Positions 18,815 through 29,098 are shown, counted from the first letter of the stretch. The stretch: 64,000 bases of DNA from Yersinia frederiksenii ATCC 33641 (GCF_000754805.1 NZ_KN150731.1:4431642-4495641), one strand, 5' to 3'. Notes: generated by a model not told the origin, from the letters alone. Program-made: numbers and translations.

Positions 18815-19930
18815 TTAGAATTGATAAACCAGCCCGACAGCAACAACGTTGTCTGTATTTAACTTCAGCTTGTTATCATCATTAAGTTGGTTGATTTTAT
18901 AATCAACATAGGTAGACATATTTTTATTGAAGTAATAATAAGCGCCAATATCAACATATTTAACTAAATCTGCATCACCAATGCCTTCGATATCTTTACC
19001 TTTAGACTGAATATAAGCCAAAGAAGGTTTTAAACCAAAATCGAACAGATATTGTGCGACTAACTCAACGTTTTGAGTTTTATTAGCAAAACCACTCACG
19101 CTGGTCGACACATTATTAATCACTGCAGTACCAGAAATAGGTGTCATATTACGGGTTTCAGCATAGGTTGCCCCCAAATAAACACCGTTATCATCATATT
19201 TCAGACCGGTAGTCCAGGCATCTGCTTTATCACCTTTACCAAAGTTACCGTTCTTCTGAGCAGTAGTACGGTTAGATGAAGAATAGGCCGCACCCGCACT
19301 CACACCGGCACCAATTTCATAACTGGAAGACAAACCGAAGCCGTCGCCATTTTGTTTGGCGGCATCTGCACGGCCATTGGCGCTATCAGACTCGCTGCCA
19401 TTCTTACCTTGGTATTGCAGAGAAAATTTCAGGCCATCAACTAAACCGAAGAAATCTGTATTGCGGTAAGTGGCCACGCCAGTTGTACGGCCAGTCAAGA
19501 AGTTATCGGTTCTGGTGTAGCTGTCATTACCGAACTCTGGCAACATATCAGTCCAAGCGGCGATATCATATAGCACGCCATAGTTACGACCATAATCGAT
19601 TGAACCTAACTTTCCATAACGTAAACCAGCAAACGCTAGGCGTGTTTTATTATCTTTTGTTTCTTGGCTTTCTGCATAGTTAGCCGCAATGTTATATTCC
19701 CACTGACCGTAACCGGTCAATTGGTCAGTAATTTGGGTCGCACCTTTAAAACCAAAGCGAACGTAAGATTTATCACCATCACTTTTATTATTATCAGAGA
19801 AGTAATGCAGTGCTTTTACTTTTCCATATAAATCAAGTTTGTTACCGTCTTTATTATAAATTTCTGCTGCATGTGAGGTGGTGGCAACTAATAAAGCGGG
19901 TACCAAGATCGCCAGAATATTACGTTTCAT
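18815..19930 (-). CDS. Outer-membrane general porin, OmpC/OmpF type
   Basis: A trimeric diffusion porin of 371 residues. The signal peptide is residues 1-21 (cleaved after SHA), and the mature protein starts [20 protein letters not shown], the standard start of enterobacterial porins. The first strands, the constriction-loop region ([19 protein letters not shown] near residue 135), and the terminal phenylalanine (VGLVYQF) needed for BAM recognition are present. I do not assign a symbol, because OmpC, OmpF and other enterobacterial paralogues cannot be told apart by eye. About 190 bases of AT-rich upstream sequence may carry OmpR sites, which I cannot mark. Confidence 0.93.
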   Translation of the reverse strand: MKRNILAILVPALLVATTSHAAEIYNKDGNKLDLYGKVKALHYFSDNNKSDGDKSYVRFGFKGATQITDQLTGYGQWEYNIAANYAESQETKDNKTRLAFAGLRYGKLGSIDYGRNYGVLYDIAAWTDMLPEFGNDSYTRTDNFLTGRTTGVATYRNTDFFGLVDGLKFSLQYQGKNGSESDSANGRADAAKQNGDGFGLSSSYEIGAGVSAGAAYSSSNRTTAQKNGNFGKGDKADAWTTGLKYDDNGVYLGATYAETRNMTPISGTAVINNVSTSVSGFANKTQNVELVAQYLFDFGLKPSLAYIQSKGKDIEGIGDADLVKYVDIGAYYYFNKNMSTYVDYKINQLNDDNKLKLNTDNVVAVGLVYQF

Positions 19931-20202
19931 ATTTTTGCCCTGTTTCTCTTATTAAAAAAGACGCGAGTAGTAGAATTTTTTGCTGTATTCAATATCTATC
20001 TGAATTCATCCAGCGCAGAATTTTTACCGCATCTGTGTGATACATTTATGACAAATCATAAATAACTGCGACATTACGTAAATTTCATCCCACTGCCATT
20101 GGCGCAAGAGGAAAATTTCAGCTATTGCATTGGTGCTTTCGGGCTGACGTGAGCGTTGTGGTGTGGGACAATAGGGCAACATTCAGTTTAGATAAGATAT
20201 GC

Positions 20203-22383
20203 ATGGCGTTGTCCCCGGCAGTAAAAGAACAAATTAGTCAGTGGTATAAGGCGCTTTCGCAGCAGATTCCGGATTTTATTCCTCGCGCACCACAGCGTCA
20301 GATGATCGCCGAAGTAGCGAAAACGCTGGCGGGCGATGCGGGTCGTCATTTGGCTATTGAAGCGCCGACGGGTGTTGGCAAAACACTGTCTTATCTGATC
20401 CCCGGCATTGCCGTTGGCCGCGCAGAGAGTAAGCCGCTGGTGGTTAGCACGGCAAACGTGGCACTACAGGATCAGATTTACAGCAAAGATTTGCCGCTGC
20501 TGAAGAAAATTATTCCTGACCTCAAGTTCACCGGTGCTTTTGGGCGCGGGCGGTATGTTTGTCCGCGTAATCTGGCGGCAATGTGCACGGATGTGTCCGG
20601 CCAAGGGGATTTATCACTGTTTCTTGGTGATGAGCTTGCCCCGGTTAATGGTGAAGAGCAGGCGACTTGTCTAACACTTTCTAAGTCATTAAATAACCAT
20701 TCCTGGGACGGGCTGCGCGACCATCATAAGTTATCGCTCAGTGACAGTTTATGGGCCAAATTGAGTACGGATAAAGCCAACTGCCTTGGGCGTAATTGCC
20801 ACTATTTTCGTGAGTGTCCGTTCTTTATTGCTCGCAAAGAGATTGAAAGTGCCGATGTGGTAGTCGCCAACCATGCATTAGTGATGGCGGCACTGGAAAC
20901 AGAGTCGGTACTGCCCAATCCGAAAGAGTTGCTGTTAGTCCTAGATGAAGGCCACCATTTACCGGATGTTGCACGGGATGCATTGGAAATTGAAGGTGAA
21001 ATTACCGCCGTTTTTGCCAATATGCAGCTAGATATGATTGTGCGTCTGGTGGACCAATGCATGGTGCAATACCGGCCTAAAAATCCGCCGGGCTTATCGA
21101 ATCCTGAACGTTTGAAAGATCATTGCGAACAGTTGCGCGAGCTGATGTTGAGTGTCGAGCTACAAGTCAGTCAGCTGTTACCTGCTGATGGTAGCCCTGC
21201 GGTGTACCGTTTTGAAATGGGTGAATTGCCGGGTAGTTTGACGGAAGATTGCGCTAAATTATTCAAACTGACGGATGCTTTGCGTGGTTTAGCCGAGTTT
21301 GTGCTCAATGATTTGAGTGAGCAGACCGGCAAGCACGATATTGTGCGGCTGCATCGTGCCATTTTGCAGATGAGCCGATCGTTGGGCTATCTGGAGGCAA
21401 TGAGTAAACTCTGGCGGTTAGCGGCAATGGCAAAAGCCTCAAATGCACCGATTTCCAAGTGGGTAACCCGTGATTATCGCGAAAACCAAACACATCTCTA
21501 TTTTCACTGCGTGGGAATTCGCGTTAGTGATCAGCTCGATAAAATGTTATGGCGCAAAGTCCCCCATGTGATTGTGACCTCAGCCACCTTACGTTCGCTC
21601 AATAGTTTTGCACGTTTACAGGAACTCAGTGGCTTGAGTGAAAAAGCCGGTGATCGGTTTGAAACATTGTCATCACCGTTTAATCATATCGAGCAAGGGA
21701 AGCTCATTATTCCCAAAATGCGCCACGAGCCGACCATGGCGCATGAAGCTGAACATTTGGCTGAAATGGCGCAATTCTTCCGCGCGCAACACGCCAGCGG
21801 GCGACATAAAGGCATGTTGATTCTGTTTAGCAGCCATCGGGCGATGCAAACTTTCCTCAGTCATGTCACGGATCTGCGGTTGATGTTATTGGTTCAAGGG
21901 GATCAACCGCGCTATCGGCTGGTCGAAGAGCACCGTAAACGAGTGAATAGTGGTACCGCCAGCGTCTTGATTGGTTTGCAATCCTTTGCCGAAGGGTTAG
22001 ATCTGAAAGGTGAATTGTTGACTCAGGTTCATATTCATAAGATTTCATTCCCGCCTATCGACAGCCCAGTGATCCTGACGGAAGGTGAATGGCTAAAGTC
22101 ACTGAATCGTTACCCATTTGAAGTGCAAAGCTTACCAAGCGCTTCGTTCAACTTAATTCAGCAGGTTGGGCGCTTGATTCGCAGTAATGCCTGCTATGGT
22201 GAAATTGTTATTTATGACCGGCGTTTATTGACCAAGGGTTATGGTTCGCGCTTATTAGCAGCGCTACCGGTTTTCCCTATTGAACAGCCGGATATGCCTG
22301 AGGGCGCGATAGCTCCGGCTAAAATCGTCAAGGCACCCGCTAAAACTGGAGTGAAAAAAGGGCGGCGCAAGCGGGCTGTTTAA
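20203..22383 (+). CDS. dinG: ATP-dependent DNA helicase DinG
   Basis: A 5'-3' XPD-type helicase with an iron-sulfur cluster that unwinds R-loops and D-loops. The start at 20203 is set by family alignment (MALSPAVKEQISQWYKALSQ, nearly the E. coli start); the frame is open back to 20125. Visible features: Walker A APTGVGKTLS near residue 60, four cysteines of the cluster (CPRN near 120, then C-x4-C-x5-C in CLGRNCHYFREC), the DEGHH box near 250, and the C-terminal QVGRLIRS motif VI. Unlike E. coli, no clear LexA box (CTGT-N8-ACAG) is seen upstream. Confidence 0.95.
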   Translation: MALSPAVKEQISQWYKALSQQIPDFIPRAPQRQMIAEVAKTLAGDAGRHLAIEAPTGVGKTLSYLIPGIAVGRAESKPLVVSTANVALQDQIYSKDLPLLKKIIPDLKFTGAFGRGRYVCPRNLAAMCTDVSGQGDLSLFLGDELAPVNGEEQATCLTLSKSLNNHSWDGLRDHHKLSLSDSLWAKLSTDKANCLGRNCHYFRECPFFIARKEIESADVVVANHALVMAALETESVLPNPKELLLVLDEGHHLPDVARDALEIEGEITAVFANMQLDMIVRLVDQCMVQYRPKNPPGLSNPERLKDHCEQLRELMLSVELQVSQLLPADGSPAVYRFEMGELPGSLTEDCAKLFKLTDALRGLAEFVLNDLSEQTGKHDIVRLHRAILQMSRSLGYLEAMSKLWRLAAMAKASNAPISKWVTRDYRENQTHLYFHCVGIRVSDQLDKMLWRKVPHVIVTSATLRSLNSFARLQELSGLSEKAGDRFETLSSPFNHIEQGKLIIPKMRHEPTMAHEAEHLAEMAQFFRAQHASGRHKGMLILFSSHRAMQTFLSHVTDLRLMLLVQGDQPRYRLVEEHRKRVNSGTASVLIGLQSFAEGLDLKGELLTQVHIHKISFPPIDSPVILTEGEWLKSLNRYPFEVQSLPSASFNLIQQVGRLIRSNACYGEIVIYDRRLLTKGYGSRLLAALPVFPIEQPDMPEGAIAPAKIVKAPAKTGVKKGRRKRAV

Positions 22384-22594
22384 TCACAGCTGTTAACGAA
22401 TCATCCAGTTAAAACAGTATTTGATCTGAAATCTTTCCCGATAAGCATAAATTCAGTGACTAAGATTATATAAGCCGTTGGTGAGCTGAACCTAACAAGT
22501 CAAGCCAAGCAGTACCTCCGGCGTAAATTGCTGGTTATTGGTTGGCGGTAACGCTGACTGTTATCGATATGTTTAACGGGCAGGGTGAAGCAGA

Positions 22595-23299
22595 ATGAAA
22601 CAGCTAATGGCAGAGTTTATTGGCACTTTCTGGCTGGTGTTAGGCGGGTGTGGTAGTGCGGTATTGGCTGCAATGTTCCCGGTAGCAGGTATTGGATTTC
22701 TCGGTGTGGCGTTGGCGTTCGGGCTAACTGTTGTCACCATGGCTTACGCCTTGGGGCATATATCGGGTGCGCATTTTAACCCAGCGGTGTCTCTCGGTTT
22801 ATGGGTCGGAGGTCGTTTCTCCGGCGCACAATTAGTTCCCTATATTGTGGCGCAGGTACTGGGAGGATTGGCGGGGGCGGCCATTTTGTATTTAATCGCC
22901 AGTGGCAAAGCGGGTTTCGATGTCAGCGCCGGGTTTGCCAGCAATGGTTTTGGTGTACGCTCACCGGGGGGGTATAGCTTGCAAGCCGTATTAGTGGCGG
23001 AAGTCGTTTTAACCATGGGTTTTGTCATGGTTATTATGGGCGCGACGGATAAAGGTTCGCATCCCGCCGCTGCGCCACTTGCTATCGGGCTATGCCTTAC
23101 ACTGATTCATCTGATCAGTATTCCAGTCGATAATACCTCGGTAAATCCGGCGCGCAGTACCGGTGTGGCTATTTTTGCCGGTGGTATTGCCTTGCAGCAA
23201 CTATGGGTATTTTGGTTGGCACCTCTGGTCGGAGGGGCCTTAGGCGGTGCTATTTACCGAGTGCTATTTAGCCCTCCGGAAGAATTGAATCGCCCATAG
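22595..23299 (+). CDS. aqpZ: Aquaporin Z
   Basis: A tetrameric water channel of the inner membrane, 234 residues with six membrane segments and two half-helices. The two NPA boxes are intact: HFNPAVS at residues 60-66 and SVNPARS at 182-188. The selectivity-filter residues fit a water rather than glycerol channel, with a histidine in [11 protein letters not shown] and arginine after the second NPA. GGGTGAAGCAGA stands just upstream of the ATG. It lies between dinG and ybiB, which are neighbours in E. coli, so it or they have been rearranged. Confidence 0.94.
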   Translation: MKQLMAEFIGTFWLVLGGCGSAVLAAMFPVAGIGFLGVALAFGLTVVTMAYALGHISGAHFNPAVSLGLWVGGRFSGAQLVPYIVAQVLGGLAGAAILYLIASGKAGFDVSAGFASNGFGVRSPGGYSLQAVLVAEVVLTMGFVMVIMGATDKGSHPAAAPLAIGLCLTLIHLISIPVDNTSVNPARSTGVAIFAGGIALQQLWVFWLAPLVGGALGGAIYRVLFSPPEELNRP

Positions 23300-23358
23300 T
23301 GATATACAGGTCACTGCTGTGGTTCCACCGTTGTGACCTATTTCCCTCGACAATTTAT

Positions 23359-23451
23359 GGCCAATCCCATCAATCCCGCCTGACTAAAAGGCTACGGGTT
23401 GCCATTGATGCACTGGTTGAAGCTTTTACCCCGCAGATTTCCTGGCAATAA
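23359..23451 (+). pseudogene. Remnant of the C-terminus of a LysR-type regulator
   Basis: Immediately after aqpZ an open stretch ends in RLTKRLRVAIDALVEAF followed by a short tail and TAA. That is the typical last helix of LysR-family regulators (R-x-F/I-D-x-L-V-E-x-F). Nothing resembling the rest of such a protein precedes it; upstream the frame runs straight into the aqpZ stop. I read it as about 30 codons left from a deleted gene. The match is short, so confidence is moderate. Confidence 0.5.
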
Positions 23452-23544
23452 ATCCTTCTTACAGTTATGACTATCAGTGATAAAGTTTAAGCATATTTAG
23501 CCTGATTTATATTTACCGAATACCGACAGGGGAAACACCGCACC

Positions 23545-24504
23545 ATGGATTTCAGCAAAATTATCAAAGAGATTGGGCGTGGTAAGAATCATGCCCGCGA
23601 TCTGGATCAGGCGACGGCCTATGAACTGTATAAAGCGATGTTGGCAGGGCAGGTACCGGCATTGGAGTTGGGTGGTATCCTGATTGCATTGCGCATTAAA
23701 GGTGAGTCTGAACAGGAAATCTTAGGTTTCTATCAGGCGATGCAAGAGCAGGTTATGTCACTGCGAGCGCCGCAGGGGCGTCCATTACCGGTAGTGATCC
23801 CCAGCTACAATGGGGCCCGCAAACAAGCTAACCTGACCCCGCTACTGGCATTGCTGCTTTCCCGTCTTGGCCTGCCGGTGGTGGTGCATGGGGTAACCGA
23901 GGATAGTAGCCGGGTGACCAGTGCCGAGATTTTCCAGCAACTGAATATCCCATGGTCACTCGACTCCGTTGCGGCCCAACAGCGTCTAAACCAAGGTTTG
24001 CCGGTGTTTATCCCGGTATCGGCATTATCAGCTCAATTAGATGCACAGTTACAACAACGCTGGCGTATGGGTGTCAGAAATAGCAGTCATACGCTGGCAA
24101 AACTGGCAAGCCCCTTTATTCATGATAAAGCGCTACGTCTGGCCAGTGTTTCTCACCCTGAGTACATGCAAAAAGTGGGGGGGTTCTTCCAGACGATCAA
24201 CGCGCCAGCTCTGTTACAGCAAGGCACTGAAGGGGAGGTTTATGCCAATCCATTACGTTGCCCACCTATTCATTATATTAATAATGGTGAACAGCAAATT
24301 TTATTGGATCGCCAACCAGAACCGGCTGAGCTTGTATTACCTGATTCGAAAGATGCGGCGGTAACGGCCGGTTGGGTTGCTAGCTGTCTGGCGGGTGAGT
24401 TGCCGATCCCTGATGCTATCCAAAAGCAGCTGGCATGTTGTTTGGTGGCAATCGGGCAGGCAGAAACGGTTGAGCACGCATTGCAACAGATTAAAATCGC
24501 CTGA
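23545..24504 (+). CDS. ybiB: YbiB, TrpD2-like DNA-binding protein
   Basis: A 319-residue relative of anthranilate phosphoribosyltransferase (TrpD) that lacks its enzymatic role; E. coli YbiB binds DNA and is called TrpD2. The N-terminal helical domain (MDFSKIIKEIGRGKNHARDL) and the nucleoside-phosphorylase-like C-terminal domain are both present, with full length. AGGGG precedes the ATG. In E. coli it follows dinG directly; here aqpZ and a LysR remnant stand between. Confidence 0.88.
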   Translation: MDFSKIIKEIGRGKNHARDLDQATAYELYKAMLAGQVPALELGGILIALRIKGESEQEILGFYQAMQEQVMSLRAPQGRPLPVVIPSYNGARKQANLTPLLALLLSRLGLPVVVHGVTEDSSRVTSAEIFQQLNIPWSLDSVAAQQRLNQGLPVFIPVSALSAQLDAQLQQRWRMGVRNSSHTLAKLASPFIHDKALRLASVSHPEYMQKVGGFFQTINAPALLQQGTEGEVYANPLRCPPIHYINNGEQQILLDRQPEPAELVLPDSKDAAVTAGWVASCLAGELPIPDAIQKQLACCLVAIGQAETVEHALQQIKIA

Positions 24505-24535
24505 ATATTCAGCTCAGCATCACGAGCAATATAAT

Positions 24536-24583
24536 AGATAAATAACCTGTAGTTATTATATTGGGTTATTTATCTATTTTTTT
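24536..24583 (+). terminator. Terminator after ybiB
   Basis: AGATAAATAACC pairs with GGTTATTTATCT and is followed by ATTTTTTT. The stem is AT-rich but 12 bp long. Confidence 0.75.
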
Positions 24584-24915
24584 ACTGTTCTAAAACGTGC
24601 TGAAAATTTTTCAAAATTCTGCTTTTCAGTATGAGATTTTCTATTTTTATATCTCCCAGCGTATTTTCCTCAATAAAATAATTTCTTCTAACGATACCCC
24701 AGCGAATCAGTGTTTATGACCAATAAATATATTTTTCACCCTGTTAATTGAGAATTTAAAGGGTATTTGCTTTTTTAATCAATTAAGTCGGTTTTTTGCC
24801 TCATTTTTATGTGTTTTCACCTCAAAATAATCGGTATTTGTTGTCTGTACTGACAGTGCTAGACTGAAAAAATGCTATTGATTTTCTTACCCGAATATTG
24901 CTGAAAAGGAATGCT
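24584..24915. other. AT-rich intergenic region before the M3 peptidase gene
   Basis: About 330 bases with no gene on either strand and many T and A runs. The promoter of the peptidase gene must be here; no particular element is clear enough to mark. Confidence 0.4.
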
Positions 24916-26772
24916 ATGCAACAGGCTTTGAACTACTTTAATGCTCTGAACAAAGATTATCTGGCAGTCCATCAAGCCAAAGAAGATCTTTTCTGGCAGA
25001 GCTATATGGGGCTGGGTGGTGTTGATATTGCACAGCAATTCTCTGCGGCAGAAACGGCCTACAAACGTTTTATCGCCCAAAGTCATCGCCTAAAAGAGTT
25101 GCGAGACTTGATAACCTCTCTGGAAAGTCAGCCTGCTGGCACAGAGCGCGATGTATTGGTACATGGGTTACAGGGGTGGTACCGCTTTTTTGATTGTAAT
25201 GCTATTGAAGATCCCAACACACAAGCTCTGCTTGATGAGATTATTGCTGCTGAATCAGATCTTTATCAGCGGCGTAAAACTTTTACCCTGACACATCTCA
25301 ATACTGCTGGTGAGCGGGTTGCTGCTTCGTTAGGTGAACTTTTGACCAACCAGGGCACGAATGAAAACGCCGAATGTCGCCACAGCTCACATTTGGCTCT
25401 GCGTGAGCTGGAACAATGGCTATTGCATAATGGTTTACCGGAGTTAATCAATTTACGTAATCGGTTTGCGCGGCAAATGGGTTATCGCAATTACTTTGAT
25501 TACAAGGTAAATAAAACCGAGCGTATGACGCCAGAGCAGTTGTTTACTATTTTGGACCGCTTTGAAGAGCAGACGCGTGACGCCAACCAGCGCAGCTTGC
25601 AGCAATTAGCCGCAGAAAAAGGCCCGGAGACACTGGAACCGTGGAATATTCGCTATGCCAGCAGTGGTGATGTTACCCGCCAATTAGACCCTTATTTCCC
25701 ATTTTCTGAGTCACTTGATCGCTGGATCAATAGCTTTAAACGGCTGCATATTGGTTTTCGTGGCGCACAGATGAATTTGGATCTGTTGGTTCGGCCGGGG
25801 AAATACGAAAATGGCTTTATGCATGGCCCGATCCCCCCTTTTGTCGACCAAGGGAAATGGATACCAGCGCGGATCAACTTCACTAGTTTGGCCAAACCCG
25901 ACCAGGTCGGAAGTGGTGCCTCAGGGCTGAATACCTTATTTCATGAAGGTGGGCACGCGGCGCATTTCGCCAATATTGTGCAAAACGCACCCTGTTTCTC
26001 ACAAGAATTTCCGCCCACATCCATGGCTTATGCCGAAACCCAATCTATGTTCTGCGATAGCCTGCTCGACGATGCCGATTGGCTAAAACGTTATGCCAAA
26101 AACAGTGCCGATGAACCCGTTCCTGATGCCTTGATTCAAGAAAGTATTCAGGCACGGCAACCGATGCGTGCTTTTAATGAGCGACATATCTTGTTGGTTC
26201 CTTATTTTGAATGGCAGCTTTATCAGTGGGATGATGCACAGCGCACGCCGCAGGCCATGACGCAATTAGCCAGAGATATTGAGTTAAAAATTCTAGGGGT
26301 GAGTGGTAGCCCACGGCCGACATTGGCTATTCCTCACTTATTATCGATGGAGTCAGCGTGCTCCTATCAAGGATATTTGCTGGCACTGATGGCCGTTGAG
26401 CAGACAAGAGCATTCTTCCTTAAACGTGATGGTTATTTAACGGATAACCCGGCCATCGGCCCGAGTCTGGCCCAACATTATTGGCGGCCCGGCAACAGTG
26501 TCAGCCATGACGAGACATTGCGCAGTCTGACTGGAGAGGGTTTTAACCCAGATTATCTGGCAAAAGTGTGTAATCAAACAGTTGAAGAGGCCTGGCTGGT
26601 GGCACAGAACACTATTGAACAGGCCGCTACGCGACCGCAACCCGCGGCAGACTTTGACTTAAATGTCACTTTGCGGATAGTAGATGGCGATAAACTGTTG
26701 GCTGATAATCAGCAGGGTGATGAGGCGATGTGCCGTGCATTTGCTAAAGCAATAAATGCACTGCTTGATTAA
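24916..26772 (+). CDS. M3 family oligoendopeptidase-like metallopeptidase
   Basis: A cytoplasmic zinc peptidase of family M3 that cleaves short peptides. The ATG at 24916 is preceded by AAAAGGA at five bases, better than the TTG at 24898. The zinc motif HEGGH is at residues 343-347, with the third ligand expected in the following helix near SMAYAETQSMF. The length (618) is shorter than E. coli oligopeptidase A (PrlC, 680) or Dcp, and similar to PepF-type enzymes. The specificity is not predictable. It is monocistronic, ending in a strong terminator. Confidence 0.85.
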   Translation: MQQALNYFNALNKDYLAVHQAKEDLFWQSYMGLGGVDIAQQFSAAETAYKRFIAQSHRLKELRDLITSLESQPAGTERDVLVHGLQGWYRFFDCNAIEDPNTQALLDEIIAAESDLYQRRKTFTLTHLNTAGERVAASLGELLTNQGTNENAECRHSSHLALRELEQWLLHNGLPELINLRNRFARQMGYRNYFDYKVNKTERMTPEQLFTILDRFEEQTRDANQRSLQQLAAEKGPETLEPWNIRYASSGDVTRQLDPYFPFSESLDRWINSFKRLHIGFRGAQMNLDLLVRPGKYENGFMHGPIPPFVDQGKWIPARINFTSLAKPDQVGSGASGLNTLFHEGGHAAHFANIVQNAPCFSQEFPPTSMAYAETQSMFCDSLLDDADWLKRYAKNSADEPVPDALIQESIQARQPMRAFNERHILLVPYFEWQLYQWDDAQRTPQAMTQLARDIELKILGVSGSPRPTLAIPHLLSMESACSYQGYLLALMAVEQTRAFFLKRDGYLTDNPAIGPSLAQHYWRPGNSVSHDETLRSLTGEGFNPDYLAKVCNQTVEEAWLVAQNTIEQAATRPQPAADFDLNVTLRIVDGDKLLADNQQGDEAMCRAFAKAINALLD

Positions 26773-26802
26773 ATGCGAGTTTGGTATTTTGTAAGCAAAA
26801 AA

Positions 26803-26846
26803 AGCCCATCAAGCACTGATTAACACAGTACTGATGGGCTTTTTCT
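26803..26846 (+). terminator. Terminator after the M3 peptidase gene
   Basis: AGCCCATCA pairs with TGATGGGCT, with a T-rich run on the plus side and an A-rich run on the other. It can serve both the peptidase gene and the convergent small secreted protein gene. Confidence 0.85.
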
Positions 26847-26922
26847 TTTTCAGCAGTGATGCTGGCAGGGTGAAGAGGTTAATGCTGCTAACACTGCTGT
26901 AAATTCAAAGAGTAAAAAGAAA

Positions 26923-27183
26923 TTAGTTATAAATAACCGCAGTACCGTGCATCAAGTTATTACCTGTTGCTGAAGTGATGGTGAAGGCTTTAGCACCGGC
27001 AGCATCTGCTTTTTCTGCCAGTTGCGCTTTCAGACTGCTCAAATCAGTTACACCACCAACAGAGACCACACCGACTTGTTCCAATTTAGCTGCATCTTGG
27101 CTGTTAACGTATTCTGCGGCAAAACTACCGAAAGACAAAGTAGAGAGGGCGATAACTGCAACAAAATTTTTGATGTTTTTCAT
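26923..27183 (-). CDS. Small secreted BhsA/McbA/YdgH-like protein (DUF1471)
   Basis: An 86-residue periplasmic protein: signal peptide residues 1-22 (cleaved after SFA), then one DUF1471 (YhcN/BhsA/McbA) domain. The domain is recognised from VGVVSVGGVTDLSSLKAQLAEKA followed by AFTITSATGNNLMHGTAVIYN, the usual end of the family. Members such as BhsA, McbA and YhcN are stress-induced and affect biofilm formation or outer-membrane permeability. E. coli carries mcbA (ybiM) in the same neighbourhood (dinG...rlmF), so it could be its counterpart, but paralogues are many. Confidence 0.85.
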   Translation of the reverse strand: MKNIKNFVAVIALSTLSFGSFAAEYVNSQDAAKLEQVGVVSVGGVTDLSSLKAQLAEKADAAGAKAFTITSATGNNLMHGTAVIYN

Positions 27184-27306
27184 GGTATATTCCTATTCGG
27201 TTTTAAGGTTGAAAGGGCACTCCCTTTCGATAAAAGCTATATTACACCCTTGTTGTAATTTTAAAACCGGATAGAATTGAGTAAATTATTCAATATATTT
27301 GAATGT

Positions 27307-27951
27307 TTATTGTCGAGGCTGTATCCCTTCGGGTCGCAGTAAGTCAAAGCGTAAATCATCGCAGACTTGGTAATAAGTGCTGGGGCCGCCGCCACGTAAA
27401 ATGGGTTGTGCCGCCATTGCTTGATAAATCCCCTCGGCATTAATTAATTCACGATGAATATGTACGGCAATCACTTCGCCTAGCACTAGCCAGTTATCAA
27501 TCGTTACCCCTGCGGCATTCTTAAGCTGTATACATTGCGTCAATTTACATTCGAAATTTACCGGGCTTTCTGCCACACAATCGACATTGACGCGGTGAGC
27601 CACCCTCGGTGTCAAGCCAGCAAATAGAAATTCATCTTGCTCCACAGGCAGGGTGGCCGAGCTGTTATTCATGGCCATCGCCAGTGGGCGGGTAGCCAAA
27701 TTCCAGACAAACTCGCCAGTCTCGACGATATTGGCGACACTATCCTTCCAGCCACTACTGGAAAAACCAATAATCGGTGGGCGGTCACTAAAACAATTAA
27801 AAAAACTATAGGGAGCGAGATTACGTTGTCCCGCACGATTCACAGAAGATATCCATCCAATGGGACGTGGGCCAATAATGGATTTCAGAGGATCATGAGC
27901 CATGCCATGACCAGTAGCGGGTTCGTAGTAATAATAATTTTCAGTACTCAT
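27307..27951 (-). CDS. Flavin reductase-like FMN-binding domain protein
   Basis: A 214-residue protein of the flavin reductase-like fold (PF01613). The FMN-binding region is seen near residues 25-75: GPRPIGWISSVNRAGQRNLAPYS and FSSSGWKDSVANIVETGEFVWNL are diagnostic. The C-terminal part includes the LVLGEVIAVHI strand. These proteins reduce or bind FMN and often serve as flavoproteins in poorly defined redox reactions, such as flavoredoxins. It is divergent from rlmF. The partner enzyme is not apparent nearby. Confidence 0.83.
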   Translation of the reverse strand: MSTENYYYYEPATGHGMAHDPLKSIIGPRPIGWISSVNRAGQRNLAPYSFFNCFSDRPPIIGFSSSGWKDSVANIVETGEFVWNLATRPLAMAMNNSSATLPVEQDEFLFAGLTPRVAHRVNVDCVAESPVNFECKLTQCIQLKNAAGVTIDNWLVLGEVIAVHIHRELINAEGIYQAMAAQPILRGGGPSTYYQVCDDLRFDLLRPEGIQPRQ

Positions 27952-28123
27952 ACATTCCTACCATTGCACAATGGTCACATGAGGCCAAAACCGGCTAATT
28001 CGTCAGCTATTTTGGCTAGAAATAAATGGGCTAGCGGCGAGCCGTCTCTTTAGCTGCCCGCCCGCTGAACGTTAATTTATGCTATCTTACGCGCCAGAAA
28101 ATGCCTACCAGAGAGTCAGTACG

Positions 28124-29098
28124 ATGGAAAACAAAAAAGTATTCCCGAAAGAAAAAAGTGGATTGCACCCTAGAAATCGTCATCGCTCGCGTTATGACTT
28201 TGACGCACTTTCAGTGAGTTGCCCAGAATTAATCCCTTTTTTGGCCCCAACTGCCTACGGTGATATTTCTATCGATTTCGCTGATCCTTTAGCAGTGAAA
28301 ATGTTAAACAAAGCCCTGTTAAAACATTTTTATGGCATTGAATATTGGGATATTCCAGCTGACTTCTTGTGCCCGCCAATTCCGGGGCGGGCTGATTATG
28401 TGCATCATTTGGCCGATTTATTAGCCAGTTGTAATAATGGCGTGATCCCGCAGGGCAAAAATATTGCGTTGCTGGATATCGGTGTCGGGGCTAACTGTAT
28501 TTACCCCATTATTGGTCAGCGAGAATATGGCTGGCGCTTTACCGGGACTGACATTGATTCGCAAGCACTTAGCGCGGCAAAAATGGTGGTCTCCATGAAC
28601 CCGACACTGAAAAATACCTTGCGGCTTAAGCACCAGAAAGACCCAAAAGCTATCTTTGAGGGAATTCTGGCATTAAATGAACGCTACGATGCCACCTTGT
28701 GTAATCCGCCGTTTCATGGCTCTGCAGAAGAGGCCGCAGCTACCACTCGCCGCAAGCTGCACAAATTAGGTAAAGGCGAAGTCGCGTTCAAGCCTGTGCA
28801 AAACTTTGGTGGTAAAAATAGTGAGCTATGGTGTGAGGGGGGTGAAGAAGGATTCGTTAGCCGCATGGTGGTGGAAAGCGCAACCAAGGCGAAGAACTGC
28901 TTCTGGTTTACCTCATTGATTTCCAAGAAAACCACCTTGCCCGCTATTTATCATGCTCTGCGTTATGCGAATGCAGTAGAAGTTCGAACCATTGATATGG
29001 CTCAGGGGCAGAAAGTGAGCCGATTTGTTGCGTGGACATTCCTGACGCCAGAAGAGCAAGCCGCTTGGAAAGCTGAGCGTTGGACCCTGCGCCCTTGA
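28124..29098 (+). CDS. rlmF: 23S rRNA (adenine-1618-N6)-methyltransferase RlmF
   Basis: Methylates A1618 of 23S rRNA using S-adenosylmethionine. The start at 28124 is chosen for GAGAG upstream and alignment with the E. coli start; the frame is open back to 28079. A characteristic N-terminus LHPRNRHRSRYDF, motif I LLDIGVGANCIYP near residue 115, and the catalytic NPPF motif (CNPPFHGS near 190), typical of adenine-N6 methyltransferases, are all visible. Its place before the gln genes is as in E. coli, where ybiO stands between. Confidence 0.93.
   Translation: MENKKVFPKEKSGLHPRNRHRSRYDFDALSVSCPELIPFLAPTAYGDISIDFADPLAVKMLNKALLKHFYGIEYWDIPADFLCPPIPGRADYVHHLADLLASCNNGVIPQGKNIALLDIGVGANCIYPIIGQREYGWRFTGTDIDSQALSAAKMVVSMNPTLKNTLRLKHQKDPKAIFEGILALNERYDATLCNPPFHGSAEEAAATTRRKLHKLGKGEVAFKPVQNFGGKNSELWCEGGEEGFVSRMVVESATKAKNCFWFTSLISKKTTLPAIYHALRYANAVEVRTIDMAQGQKVSRFVAWTFLTPEEQAAWKAERWTLRP

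Noticed and set aside
20040-20202. LexA box expected upstream of dinG
   Set aside because: No CTGT-N8-ACAG dyad is present in the upstream region that I can see.
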